From an uncultured Anaerolineae bacterium (lineage in GTDB: Bacteria > Chloroflexota > Anaerolineae > J036 > Brachytrichaceae): a DNA stretch of 46,584 nt. The notes below the pieces were generated by a model. That model had not been told where the DNA came from. It saw only the letters and a program-made list of their open reading frames with translations, and ran no database searches. Below, one piece after another: positions 17,775 through 25,710 of the stretch. Every line of letters begins with the position of its first letter. Position 1 is the stretch's first letter. The stretch covers positions 1 through 46,584 of the forward strand of contig CALBEF010000015.1 in NCBI GenBank assembly GCA_937927775.1, in the 5' to 3' direction. Position numbers and translations under genes: made by a program.

Positions 17775-18728
17775 TCAACCTTCAACCTGTTCAATCCCGA
17801 TCTGCGGCAGGATTGCCTCGTAGTCGGCGGGCGCAAAGCTGCCCGGGTCCATGCAAAGCACGCTGGACACGGCTATCGCGCAGGCCTGGCGCAGCAATTC
17901 ATCTGGCGGCAGCGCGCGCGCCCAGCCGTGCATCAGGCCGGCCATCAGCGCATCGCCGGCGCCTACGGGGTTCTGCGCCACCTGGCGCGGTGTTGTGGCC
18001 TGCCACACGCCCTCGGCAGTGGTCAGGATCACGCGGTCGGCGCGTGTCACGACGGCGATCTCCGTCCCGCCTGCGATCCACGCGCGCAGCAGGGCAATCG
18101 CGCGCGCCTGGGTCACGGAGCGCTCGTCTACCTGCTGCGACAACTCGAACCAGTTCACTTTGACCAGCCAGGGATGTTCGGCCAGGCCAAGCCGCAGCCG
18201 CTCGCCGCTGGCGTCGAGCGCCGCCGGCACGCCGGCCTGCCTGGCCTGCCGAATCCAGCGCGCGTAGATGTCGGCCGGCACACCTGGCGGCAGGCTGCCG
18301 GTGAAGGCAATCGCCCGCGCGCGGGGCAGCGCGGCGTGGATGTTGGACTCGACGGCGGCAAGCTGCTCGGGCGTGACGCGCGCGCCGCGCATGTTGAACT
18401 CGGTGTCCTGGCCGGTGTCGCTGTCGATGATCTTGACGTTGATGCGGGTGGGCGCGTCGAGGAGGGTGAATTGCTGCCGGGCGCCGCTGCCTTCGACGGT
18501 GGCGGTGAAATGATGCGCCTCGTCGCGGCCGATGAACCCCAGCAGCAGGGTGTCGTTGCCCAGTTGCGCAAGGTAGCGCGCCAGGTTCATGGCTTTGCCG
18601 GATGGAAAGGCTGCCGACTTGTCGGCGATGTTGAGCTGGCCGAACGCCGGCGCGCGCATGCGCATGACGACATCCAGCGTCGGGTTCAGTCCGATAACCA
18701 GAAACGTGGGGTTTGTTGATTGTGGCAT
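17775..18728 (-). CDS. PfkB-family hexose-phosphate kinase (1-phosphofructokinase-like)
   Basis: 317 residues. The N-terminus has LNPTLDVVMR as in 1-phosphofructokinase and tagatose-6-phosphate kinase. PSGKAMNLARYLAQLG, FTGSLPPGVP and the ribokinase catalytic motif NPVGAGDALMAGL (catalytic Asp) follow. It would phosphorylate a ketohexose phosphate. It is first in a minus-strand operon with the phosphohexomutase (13-bp gap) and the FGGY kinase. It is divergent from znuA, so the operator at 18810 could affect both. Confidence 0.88.
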   Translation of the reverse strand: MPQSTNPTFLVIGLNPTLDVVMRMRAPAFGQLNIADKSAAFPSGKAMNLARYLAQLGNDTLLLGFIGRDEAHHFTATVEGSGARQQFTLLDAPTRINVKIIDSDTGQDTEFNMRGARVTPEQLAAVESNIHAALPRARAIAFTGSLPPGVPADIYARWIRQARQAGVPAALDASGERLRLGLAEHPWLVKVNWFELSQQVDERSVTQARAIALLRAWIAGGTEIAVVTRADRVILTTAEGVWQATTPRQVAQNPVGAGDALMAGLMHGWARALPPDELLRQACAIAVSSVLCMDPGSFAPADYEAILPQIGIEQVEG

Positions 18729-18801
18729 GGTGGATGACGCATGGATTATAGGCGGGGAGCGGGAGAACGGGAGAGCGGCAAAGCAGGACGAGGCGGGGTT
18801 G

Positions 18802-18809
18802 ATATAAAA
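18802..18809 (+). promoter_or_regulatory. -10-like element next to the Fur-type box
   Basis: ATATAAAA immediately precedes the operator at 18810, so a bound repressor would block this promoter. No clear -35 is seen. Confidence 0.4.
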
Positions 18810-18824
18810 TGAGAATGTTTCTCA
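18810..18824. promoter_or_regulatory. Fur-family (Zur/Fur) operator
   Basis: TGAGAATGTTTCTCA is an inverted repeat of 7-1-7 form (six of seven pairs match), the arrangement of Fur, Zur and Mur boxes. It lies 61 bp before the znuA ATG and overlaps the likely promoter. Given the downstream zinc-type importer, Zur is the likeliest regulator, but the repressor gene is not in this window. Confidence 0.7.
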
Positions 18825-18885
18825 ATAAGACGCAGGCCGGCGTCGCGTTTGCATCGGCCTGCCAAAGGATTTGGAGGTGTATCTG

Positions 18886-20412
18886 ATGAAAGACATACGA
18901 TGGCCCAGGGTTCTGTGTGGCGCGCTGGGAAGCGCGCTCCTGTTGATGACGGCCTGCGCGGCCCCACCGGCGCCGCAGCCCGCCACACAGCAACAGGTGA
19001 CAACACAGCCGGACACGCCGGCGGCGCCACCTGCGCAGGAGCCAGCGGCCACATCCGCCCCGGCGCCGGCTACGGCGCGGGTGGTGGTGCTGGAGAACTT
19101 CCTTGCCGATATTGCGCAAAACGTGGCCGGCGATCGGCTGACCGTTCAGGCGCTCATTCCTGCCGGCATCGATCCGCACGGCTATCAGCCGACGCCGCGC
19201 GATGTGGCAGCCGTGGTGGATAGCGATCTGCTGATCGTGAACGGAGCCGACCTCGTTCCAACCCTGGAGGATTTGTTGAAGAGCGCCGGCGGCGCGCGCG
19301 CAGTAGTGGAGGCTTCCGCCGGCCTGACCAGCCGCGAAGCGCGCGAGGGTGAAGAAGCGGTCATGTCGCCCGAAGAACGCGCCGAGGCGTTGTGCGCACA
19401 GGCGCCCGATCACGCCCACGCGGAAGCCGTCGAAGCCGCCGCCGATGTCGCCGCTGCGCCGTTGCTTGGCGAGGCGCATGACCACGAAGAAGACGTGAAA
19501 GAAGGGGGCCACGAGCATGCAAAGGAAGGCGACCACGATCACGAAAAGGAAGGCGAGCATCAACACATGCATAGCCTGGAGCGCTTTGAGGTGATCCTGC
19601 CGGCCCAGGGCGCAACATTCGCCGGCTTTGTCCGACTGGAAGTGGCCGAGACGGGGGATTATCTGCTTGCCCTGCCGCAGGGCCAGTTTGCCGTGACACC
19701 GGCCGGCCAGAGCGAACCGGTCGAAGTCGAAGAGACGTTCGATCTGGACTGCGCCGGCCTGACGCGCGCGGCGCAGATGGAATTGCAGGCCGGCGAGTAT
19801 GTGCTGGCGCTTTCGGAATGGACACAGGCCGAGGCATTCGTGGTGTTTGGGCCGGCCGGCGCGCATCATCACCACGATCACGGCGACCCGCACTTCTGGC
19901 TTGACCCCACCCTGGTTGTGACGTATGTTGAGAATATCCGCGACGCGCTGAGCCAGGCAGACCCGGCAGGGGCTGCAACCTATGCCGCGAACGCGGAAGC
20001 CTATATCGCCCTGTTGAAGGAGCTGGATGCCTGGATTGCTGAAGAGGTGGCGCAAATCCCGCCCGATCAGCGCAAGCTGGTCACCAACCACGAGAGCTTC
20101 GGCTACTTTGCCGATCGCTATGGTTTTCAGGTGATCGGAACGGTTGTGCCGAACATCAGTCCGATGGCGCAACCGTCGGCGCAACAGTTGGCGCGCCTGG
20201 CCGATCGGGTGAAGGAAGCCGGTGTGAAAGCCATCTTCCTGGAGACCGGCGCCAATCCCAAACTGGCCGAGCAACTGGCGCAGGAGACGGGCATTCGGGT
20301 GGTGACGGAGCTGTACAGTCACTCGATCACCGACGCAGGCGGCCCGGCGCCCAGCTATATCGACATGATGCGGTACAACACGCGCGCTATCGTGGAGGCG
20401 CTGCGACCTTAA
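18886..20412 (+). CDS. znuA: Zinc-type ABC transporter substrate-binding lipoprotein with inserted domain
   Basis: 508 residues, against roughly 300 for usual ZnuA. Lipoprotein signal with Cys24 (LLLMTAC), then a Pro/Ala/Gln linker. The ZnuA fold is recognisable: GIDPHGYQPTPRDV (His98), LIVNGADL, DPHFWLDP (His336), TNHESFGYFADRYGF and LETGANPKLAEQLAQETGI. Between residues 160 and 325 lies an insertion: a His/Glu-rich stretch (about 175-229) and a beta-rich stretch of about 90 residues. The His-rich part suggests metal capture. ATG 18886 has GGAGG at 18873-18877. First gene of a five-gene operon. Confidence 0.9.
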   Translation: MKDIRWPRVLCGALGSALLLMTACAAPPAPQPATQQQVTTQPDTPAAPPAQEPAATSAPAPATARVVVLENFLADIAQNVAGDRLTVQALIPAGIDPHGYQPTPRDVAAVVDSDLLIVNGADLVPTLEDLLKSAGGARAVVEASAGLTSREAREGEEAVMSPEERAEALCAQAPDHAHAEAVEAAADVAAAPLLGEAHDHEEDVKEGGHEHAKEGDHDHEKEGEHQHMHSLERFEVILPAQGATFAGFVRLEVAETGDYLLALPQGQFAVTPAGQSEPVEVEETFDLDCAGLTRAAQMELQAGEYVLALSEWTQAEAFVVFGPAGAHHHHDHGDPHFWLDPTLVVTYVENIRDALSQADPAGAATYAANAEAYIALLKELDAWIAEEVAQIPPDQRKLVTNHESFGYFADRYGFQVIGTVVPNISPMAQPSAQQLARLADRVKEAGVKAIFLETGANPKLAEQLAQETGIRVVTELYSHSITDAGGPAPSYIDMMRYNTRAIVEALRP

Positions 20413-20476
20413 GCGGGGCTGACCCTCGCGCAGGTTCCGAACCCGCGGGAGGGTTGTCTGACAAAAAGGAGTGAGT

Positions 20477-21289
20477 ATGAGTTTTGAGGACGGCGCGTCG
20501 GCGCATCTGGCGCTGGAACATGTCACCGTGCGCTATCACCGGCGCGCCGCGCCTGCGTTGGAAGATGTGACGGTGGAAATCGCCGGGGGCGCGCATGTGG
20601 CGGTGGTTGGGCCGAATGGGGCCGGCAAGTCCACCCTGTTCAAGGCGCTGGTGGGGTTGTTGCCGGTTGCCGAAGGCCGGCTGCGCGTGCATGGCGCGCC
20701 GCCCGGCGCGAATAAGGCGTGCGCGGCCTATGTGCCGCAGCGTGAAGACGTGGACTGGAACTTCCCGGTCACGGTCTTCGACGTGGTGATGATGGGGCGT
20801 TATGGCCGGCTGGGCTGGCTGAAGCCGGCCGGCCGCGCTGACCGCGAAGTTGTCTGGCGCAGTCTGGAACAGGTGGGCATGGCCAGCCTGGCGCGCCGCG
20901 CTATCGGTGAATTGTCGGGCGGCCAGCAGCAGCGCGTCTTTCTGGCCCGCGCGCTGGCCCAGCAGCCGCACCTGCTCATCATGGATGAGCCGTTCACCGG
21001 CGTGGATGCGGGGACGCAGCAGGCTATTCTCGATCTGCTGGACGAGTTGAAGCAGGCCGGCGTGACGGCGCTCATCTCGACGCATGATCTGCGTCTGGCG
21101 GCCAGCCGCTTCGAGCGCGTGATGTTGCTCAATCGTCGCCTGATCGCCTATGGCGCGCCGGACAAAGTGTTCACGCCCGTCAGATTGGCAGATGCCTTTG
21201 GCGGCCAGGTGTTGATGTTGCCGGATGGGGCATGGGTGGTCGATCAGTGTTGTCCGCCGCCGGCTCATCGTGTGTTGGAGGAGGCGTAG
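20477..21289 (+). CDS. znuC: Zinc-type ABC transporter ATP-binding protein
   Basis: 270 residues. Walker A GPNGAGKSTLFKAL, Q-loop YVPQREDVDWNFPVTV, signature LSGGQQQRVFLARAL, Walker B LLIMDEPFTGVD and H-loop STHDL. The DWNFPV segment after the Q-loop is usual in metal-type (ZnuC/MntB/SitB) ATPases. ATG 20477 has AAGGAG a few bases upstream; a 64-bp gap separates it from znuA and contains a GC-rich imperfect hairpin (about 20423-20455). Confidence 0.93.
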   Translation: MSFEDGASAHLALEHVTVRYHRRAAPALEDVTVEIAGGAHVAVVGPNGAGKSTLFKALVGLLPVAEGRLRVHGAPPGANKACAAYVPQREDVDWNFPVTVFDVVMMGRYGRLGWLKPAGRADREVVWRSLEQVGMASLARRAIGELSGGQQQRVFLARALAQQPHLLIMDEPFTGVDAGTQQAILDLLDELKQAGVTALISTHDLRLAASRFERVMLLNRRLIAYGAPDKVFTPVRLADAFGGQVLMLPDGAWVVDQCCPPPAHRVLEEA

Positions 21290-22138
21290 ATGGCCGGATG
21301 GGGCGGGTTGCTGGAGCCGTTGCGCTACGAGTTCATGTTGCGCGGCATGGCCGCCGCCGTGCTGGTGGGCGTGGTGTGCGCGGTGATCGGTTGCTATGTG
21401 GTGCTGCGCTCGATGGCGTTCATGGGCGACGCGCTGGCGCACGCTATTTTGCCGGGCGTGGCGGTGGCATATCTGCTCAGGGGCGATTTGCTGGTCGGCG
21501 CGCTCGTGGCGGCGGTGCTGGTGGCGCTGGGTATCGGCGCGATCTCGCGGGGCGGCTTGATCAAAGAGGACACGGCTATCGGCATCTTCTTTGCCGCTGC
21601 GCTGGCGCTGGGCGTTTTTCTGATGAGCACGGCGCGCACGTTTGCGGTGGATCTGACGCATATTTTGTTTGGCGACGTGCTGGGCGTCAGCGTATCGGAT
21701 TTGTGGCTGATGGCCGGCCTGGGGGCGCTGGTGCTGGCGGCGATTGCGGTTTTGTACAAGCCGTTTTTGCTGATCTCGTTCGACACGGTGCTGGCTGCGA
21801 CGCTGCGCTGGCCGGTGGAGTTGTTGCGCGCGGCCATGCTGGTGCTGCTGGCGCTGACGATCGTGGTGTCGTTGCAGACGGTGGGTGTGGGGCTGGTGGC
21901 AGCCATGCTGGTGACGCCGGCGGCGACCGCGCAGCTTTTGACGCGCCGCCTGCCGACGATGATGCTGATCGCGGCGTTGATCGGCGCGTTTTCGGGGCTG
22001 GCCGGCCTGTATCTCAGCTATTATCTGAACGTGGCGTCGGGCGCGGCGATCGTGCTGGTGGCTACGCTGCTGTTTGCGCTGGCTTATTTGTTTGCGCCGC
22101 AACGCGGCATCTTGTGGCGCCGGGCGAGTCAGGCATGA
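21290..22138 (+). CDS. znuB: Zinc-type ABC transporter permease
   Basis: 282 residues with about eight hydrophobic segments, ABC-3 family. Typical stretches are [40 protein letters not shown], in parts, [10 protein letters not shown] and [21 protein letters not shown]. It starts directly after the znuC stop and is followed by pxpA after one base. It forms the membrane channel of the importer. Confidence 0.93.
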   Translation: MAGWGGLLEPLRYEFMLRGMAAAVLVGVVCAVIGCYVVLRSMAFMGDALAHAILPGVAVAYLLRGDLLVGALVAAVLVALGIGAISRGGLIKEDTAIGIFFAAALALGVFLMSTARTFAVDLTHILFGDVLGVSVSDLWLMAGLGALVLAAIAVLYKPFLLISFDTVLAATLRWPVELLRAAMLVLLALTIVVSLQTVGVGLVAAMLVTPAATAQLLTRRLPTMMLIAALIGAFSGLAGLYLSYYLNVASGAAIVLVATLLFALAYLFAPQRGILWRRASQA

Positions 22139-22139
22139 C

Positions 22140-22907
22140 ATGCGCATGGATTTGAATGTGGATTGTGGCGAGAGCTTCGGCGTGTGGACGCTGGGCGATG
22201 ACGCTGCCGTGCTGCGCCATGTCACCTCGGCCAACATTGCATGCGGCGCGCACGCCGGCGATCCCAGCGTGATGCGTCGCACCCTGCGCCTGTGCCGCGA
22301 GCTGGGCGTGAGCGCCGGCGCGCATCCTGGCTATCCCGATCTGCAAGGCTTTGGCCGGCGCGCGTTGCCCCTGTCCCCTGATGAGATTGCCAACAGCGTG
22401 CTGGCGCAACTGGGCGCGCTGGATGCGCTGGCGCGCGCGGAAGGCGTGCGGCTGGCGCACGTCAAGCCGCACGGCGCGCTGTACAACCGCGCTGCCGGCG
22501 ACCGCGAGATTGCGGATGCGATTGCCGGCGCGGTAGCTGCCTTCGACCGCCGGCTGATTCTGGTTGGCCTCGCGGGGTCGCAGATGATCGAGGCCGGGCA
22601 GGCCGCTGGCTTGCGCGTGGCGCGCGAGGCGTTTGTTGATCGCGCCTACGAGGCGGATGGGTCATTGCGCGCGCGGCATTTGCCCGGCGCCTTGATCGAA
22701 GATGTGGCGCGCGGCGTAGCGCAGGCCCTGAGCATCGCGTTGCGCGGCGAGGTGACAAGCTGGGACGGCGCTTGTGTGTGGCTGGAGGCCGACACGCTGT
22801 GCGTTCACGGCGACACGCCGGGCGCAGCGGCGCGCGCTGAACGGTTGCGCCATGCGCTGGAACAGGGCGGGGTAGTGGTGACGCCCCTGCTGGAGTTGCA
22901 TGTCTGA
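22140..22907 (+). CDS. pxpA: 5-oxoprolinase subunit A (LamB/YcsF family)
   Basis: 255 residues. Signature motifs are [49 protein letters not shown] and [13 protein letters not shown]. With PxpB and PxpC it hydrolyses 5-oxoproline (pyroglutamate) to glutamate using ATP. It begins one base after the znuB stop, so it is coupled to the metal-transport operon; a second ATG at 22146 is possible. It overlaps pxpB by 8 bp. Confidence 0.93.
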   Translation: MRMDLNVDCGESFGVWTLGDDAAVLRHVTSANIACGAHAGDPSVMRRTLRLCRELGVSAGAHPGYPDLQGFGRRALPLSPDEIANSVLAQLGALDALARAEGVRLAHVKPHGALYNRAAGDREIADAIAGAVAAFDRRLILVGLAGSQMIEAGQAAGLRVAREAFVDRAYEADGSLRARHLPGALIEDVARGVAQALSIALRGEVTSWDGACVWLEADTLCVHGDTPGAAARAERLRHALEQGGVVVTPLLELHV

Positions 22908-23577
22908 GGCATGGCGTTTTGCGCCGCTGGGCGAGGCGGCGCTTTTGGCGCAGGCTGTTGCGCCGGACATTGATCTGGCGAATCGCTATGCGCTGGCGCT
23001 CAGCCGGGAGATCGAGGCGCAAAGCATCGCGGGTGTTGAAGGAGTGACGCCCGGCATTGACTCGGTGTTAACGCGCTTTGATCCGCTGGTGATCGCGCGC
23101 CGCGATTTGCAGGCGCGCATTGCGACGCTGACGCGCAATCTGCCCCCGCTGGCTGTGATGGGCTTATATGCTGTCGGTTCAGCGAATGCCGTGATCGACA
23201 TCCCGGTTCAGTTTGGGGGCGAGGCCGGCCCTGATTTGGCGGCGGTGGCTGAACTGTTGGGCCTTTCGGCGCAGGCAGTCGTTGCGGCGCTGCGCGCGCA
23301 ACCCTGGCGCGTGATGATGGTCGGGTTTGCGCACGGCTTTCCGTATCTGGGGCCGCTGCCGCCGGCGCTGCGCATTGCCCGGCGTGACACGCCGCGCGCG
23401 CGTGTGCCGGCGGGGTCGGTGGCGATCGCGGCCGGCATGGCCGGCATCTATCCGGCTGACTTGCCGGGCGGCTGGCACATCATCGGGCGCACGGCGCTGC
23501 GCCTGTTTGACCCGCTGAATGAAAGCCGGCCGGCGTTGTTGCGGGCCGGGGATTGGGCGCGGTTCGTGCGGGAGTGA
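22900..23577 (+). CDS. pxpB: 5-oxoprolinase subunit B (KipI family)
   Basis: 225 residues. [78 protein letters not shown], in parts, and [15 protein letters not shown] are characteristic of PxpB/KipI. The third subunit PxpC (KipA) normally follows but is absent; the next gene is a convergent HEPN gene 197 bp away. It may be encoded elsewhere. Confidence 0.92.
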   Translation: MSEAWRFAPLGEAALLAQAVAPDIDLANRYALALSREIEAQSIAGVEGVTPGIDSVLTRFDPLVIARRDLQARIATLTRNLPPLAVMGLYAVGSANAVIDIPVQFGGEAGPDLAAVAELLGLSAQAVVAALRAQPWRVMMVGFAHGFPYLGPLPPALRIARRDTPRARVPAGSVAIAAGMAGIYPADLPGGWHIIGRTALRLFDPLNESRPALLRAGDWARFVRE

Positions 23578-23640
23578 GCACAGAGCAGGCCGGAAATACT
23601 CCTCCATGCGGACGAAGGCCTTTTCTTCGCTCGCGCCGTA

Positions 23641-23666
23641 CAGGGCAAGCCCGGCGGCTTGCCCTG
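23641..23666. repeat. Dispersed hairpin, best copy
   Basis: CAGGGCAAGCC and GGCTTGCCCTG form a perfect 11-bp stem with a 4-nt loop, between two convergent genes, where it may also act as a bidirectional transcription end, although no T-run follows. Confidence 0.7.
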
Positions 23667-23773
23667 CGACTCTGCCTGTGCTGCCAGATGGTTGGCGATT
23701 GGCGAAGCTTATCCGTCGTGGTGCGCGCGCCAGAGAAGTCTTCGCGCTGCCTGCGCCGGCTGAGAGGGGACGC

Positions 23774-24172
23774 TCACGCGCCGGCCTGCGCGCGCATGGC
23801 GTTCAGCCACCGGCGCATCAGGCGCGCATAGTCGGGCAGCCGGCTGAAGATCGCCAGCGCCAGCGCCTCGTTATAGGTATGCGCGGTCAGGTTGCGATCA
23901 TCAGTCATGCGCAGCGCCAGAGCTGCGTCGTCTTCCCCCAGGATGCCGGCCTGTCTGCATGCCCTGACCACCCCTTTGGGTGATCCGATATCCAGCCCTT
24001 CGACCTCGCGCAGGTAGCATTGAGCGGCTTTCCACACGGTTTCGTGCGTGTATTCAAAACGCTGAATGGCGGCGTCGCGCACGATTGTGGCCGGCTCGAC
24101 GAGGGCCAGAATCTCTTCCAGGCTGCTCAGTGCCCGGCCAGCGATGGCGAGTCGTTCTCGACAGCGTTCCAT
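23774..24172 (-). CDS. HEPN-domain protein, HI0074/HepT-like
   Basis: 132 residues, helical. ERCRERLAIAGRALSSLEE and VRDAAIQRFEYTHETVWKAAQCYL are typical of the nucleotidyltransferase substrate-binding (HI0074) family. DDRNLTAHTYNE holds the RX4H motif (Arg93-His98) of HEPN RNases. It overlaps the upstream nucleotidyltransferase gene by 46 bp. Together they resemble MNT-HEPN toxin-antitoxin pairs, in which HEPN is the toxin and the MNT partner modifies it. Confidence 0.88.
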   Translation of the reverse strand: MERCRERLAIAGRALSSLEEILALVEPATIVRDAAIQRFEYTHETVWKAAQCYLREVEGLDIGSPKGVVRACRQAGILGEDDAALALRMTDDRNLTAHTYNEALALAIFSRLPDYARLMRRWLNAMRAQAGA

Positions 24173-24486
24173 GGGATGCCTTCACTCAGGACGCGGGCGC
24201 GAAACAGCGCGTCCGTCTCGCTCAAATCCACGATGTCAACCCGATAGGGAATGTCGCTTTCTTCGACCCTCTCGCGCAGCCGGCTGATCGTGTCCGCCGG
24301 CAGCGGCTCGTGCGGCTCGATGGCGATGTCCACGTCTGACGACGGCCACTGCTCGTCGCGCGCATACGAGCCGAACAGATAGACGCTGACCCGCCAGGGG
24401 CGCAGAAACTCGCGCACAAGGTGGCGCAGCCGCGCCAAATGTCCGGGCGCGACAACATTTCGCTCCTGCCACCGGATTTGGCTCAT
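24127..24486 (-). CDS. Minimal nucleotidyltransferase (MNT), antitoxin-like
   Basis: 119 residues. The polymerase-beta-type motif is SVYLFGSYARDEQWPSSDVDIAIE, in parts: Gly39-Ser40 and the Asp pair at 51 and 53, with a third acidic residue likely in YRVDIVDL. A GGCGAGG lies upstream of the ATG. In MNT-HEPN systems this enzyme AMPylates the HEPN partner on Tyr; HTY follows the RX4H motif here, which fits. Confidence 0.88.
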   Translation of the reverse strand: MSQIRWQERNVVAPGHLARLRHLVREFLRPWRVSVYLFGSYARDEQWPSSDVDIAIEPHEPLPADTISRLRERVEESDIPYRVDIVDLSETDALFRARVLSEGIPWNAVENDSPSLAGH

Positions 24487-24651
24487 GTGTCACCTCGCCT
24501 GTCTGATTCTACCTGTGCGCGCCGCCGGCAGGGGCACGCGCGCTGATCCCGCTTCGATTCCCGTGCATGGCATCCGGCGCTGCGCAAGGTTCCGGCCTCG
24601 CGCGGCGCCGGCTCACCTTGAAGCGCGTCGGTGAGCGCCGAACACAAGCGG

Positions 24652-25446
24652 TCAGGCCGACTTGCCGGCGTTGTTGACCGCCCAGCCGCTGATGAAGCCG
24701 ATGTAGGCGGGGATCAGCGGCAGCACGCACGGCGAGGCGAATGACAGGAAGCCGGCGATGCCGGCAATGAAGATGGTCGGCGCTGCCCCTGTGCCTGATC
24801 CCAGCACGGCTTCTTCCGGGCTGAAAGTCGTGGCGGCCAGCGCGCGCGTGACCTCCAGCATCTGGCCGGAGATGAGCAACACGCCGATGCCGATCAACAG
24901 CAACCCGCTGACGATCTCAACGATGCGCATGTTGCGCTTCAGTTTGGCCAGCAGGGGCGTCATGCGGTCGGCGAGCAGGGCGACCAGCAGAAACGGCACG
25001 CCCAGACCCAGTGTGTAAGCGACCAGCAGCAGCAGCCGCGTGCCCAGTTCGCTGGTGACGCTGAGGGTGAGGATGGCGCCCAGGAAAGGGCCGATGCAGG
25101 GCGTCCAGCCGGCGGCAAAGGCCAGGCCGGTGAGGTAGGACTGGGCGACGCTCGCGCCTTTCGAGGCAGCCGGCTTGATCTGCCGGCGTGTGTCGCTGTA
25201 CAGAATGGGGATTTTGAGGAGGCGCAGCGTGAACAGGCCGAACAGAATCATGGCAATGCCGCCGATGACGCTGATCGCCTGGCGCAGGTCGAAGAACACA
25301 TCGCCCAGCGCGGTGCTGGCCAGACCGAGGAAGCCGATGATGAACGTGCCGAAGCCGGTCACGAAAAACAGGCCCTGAACAAAGGTCGCCAGCCGGTTGT
25401 ATGGCCGTGCTCCCACGCTCGGCGCTGCGCTCACTTGTTGTGCCAT
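24652..25446 (-). CDS. ccdA: CcdA-like thiol-disulfide membrane protein, circularly permuted order
   Basis: 264 residues, six hydrophobic segments. The order differs from normal CcdA. The protein starts with what is usually segment 2 (RLATFVQGLFFVTGFG), runs through AFAAGWTPCIGPFLG (Cys117) and ends with what is usually segment 1 (GFLSFASPCVLPLIPAYIG, Cys240). Both redox cysteines are kept. CcdA passes electrons from thioredoxin across the membrane for cytochrome c maturation, which fits the neighbouring ccmC and ccmD. The ATG at 25446 has AGGGA 8 nt upstream. An array of heptad repeats lies immediately upstream. Confidence 0.85.
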   Translation of the reverse strand: MAQQVSAAPSVGARPYNRLATFVQGLFFVTGFGTFIIGFLGLASTALGDVFFDLRQAISVIGGIAMILFGLFTLRLLKIPILYSDTRRQIKPAASKGASVAQSYLTGLAFAAGWTPCIGPFLGAILTLSVTSELGTRLLLLVAYTLGLGVPFLLVALLADRMTPLLAKLKRNMRIVEIVSGLLLIGIGVLLISGQMLEVTRALAATTFSPEEAVLGSGTGAAPTIFIAGIAGFLSFASPCVLPLIPAYIGFISGWAVNNAGKSA

Positions 25447-25470
25447 TGCTCGTTCCCTGTGCAGCACACA

Positions 25471-25550
25471 ATATGTGTTGCGTGTTGCGTATTGCGTGTT
25501 GCGTATTGCGTATTGCGTATTGCGTGTTGCGTATTACGTGTTGCGCGTTT
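25471..25550. repeat. GCGTATT/GCGTGTT heptad array
   Basis: About ten units alternating GCGTATT and GCGTGTT lie between ccdA and ccmD on the minus-strand operon. The array includes the ccmD stop codon (TAA, 25534-25536) and its last codons. Confidence 0.9.
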
Positions 25551-25704
25551 CGTCTTTGATCTCCCGCGCCATCTGCTCGAGCGCGCGCTCGTCGCGCTCC
25601 AGGTTGCGCCGGCGCACGGCCAGCGAGATCGCATACAGCGCCAGTCCTCCCAGAAAAACAACATAGGCTGCGACGAGGTAGATCAGGTTGCCTTCAAAAA
25701 GCAT
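25534..25704 (-). CDS. ccmD: Haem exporter protein D (CcmD)
   Basis: 56 residues starting MLFEGNLIYLVAAYVVFLGGL. One membrane segment (about 8-29) is followed by a charged cytoplasmic tail (RRRNLERDERALEQMAREIKDE), the CcmD pattern. CcmD helps release holo-CcmE from the CcmABC complex. It starts 6 bp after ccmC. The last residues (TRNT) and the stop come from the GCGTATT repeat array. Confidence 0.85.
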   Translation of the reverse strand: MLFEGNLIYLVAAYVVFLGGLALYAISLAVRRRNLERDERALEQMAREIKDETRNT

Positions 25705-25710
25705 GGTTGT

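Noticed and set aside
18871-18885. Earlier TTG start for znuA
   Set aside because: It would include the GGAGG ribosome-binding site in the coding region; ATG 18886 is correctly spaced and begins the signal peptide.
20423-20455. Terminator between znuA and znuC
   Set aside because: The hairpin is imperfect and no T-run follows, so transcription probably continues to znuC.
17899-20526. Open frame of 875 codons on the minus strand
   Set aside because: It runs antisense through znuA and shares the strand of the PfkB gene in another frame. It has no family motifs and arises from GC-rich codon bias.
20387-22282. Open frame of 631 codons on the minus strand
   Set aside because: Antisense to znuC and znuB; low-complexity Gln/Arg/His-rich product, a shadow of the real genes.
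25431-25664. Small repeat-encoded protein with RNTQYA-type units on the minus strand
   Set aside because: It overlaps ccmD and the ccdA start in another frame; the product is just the translated heptad array.
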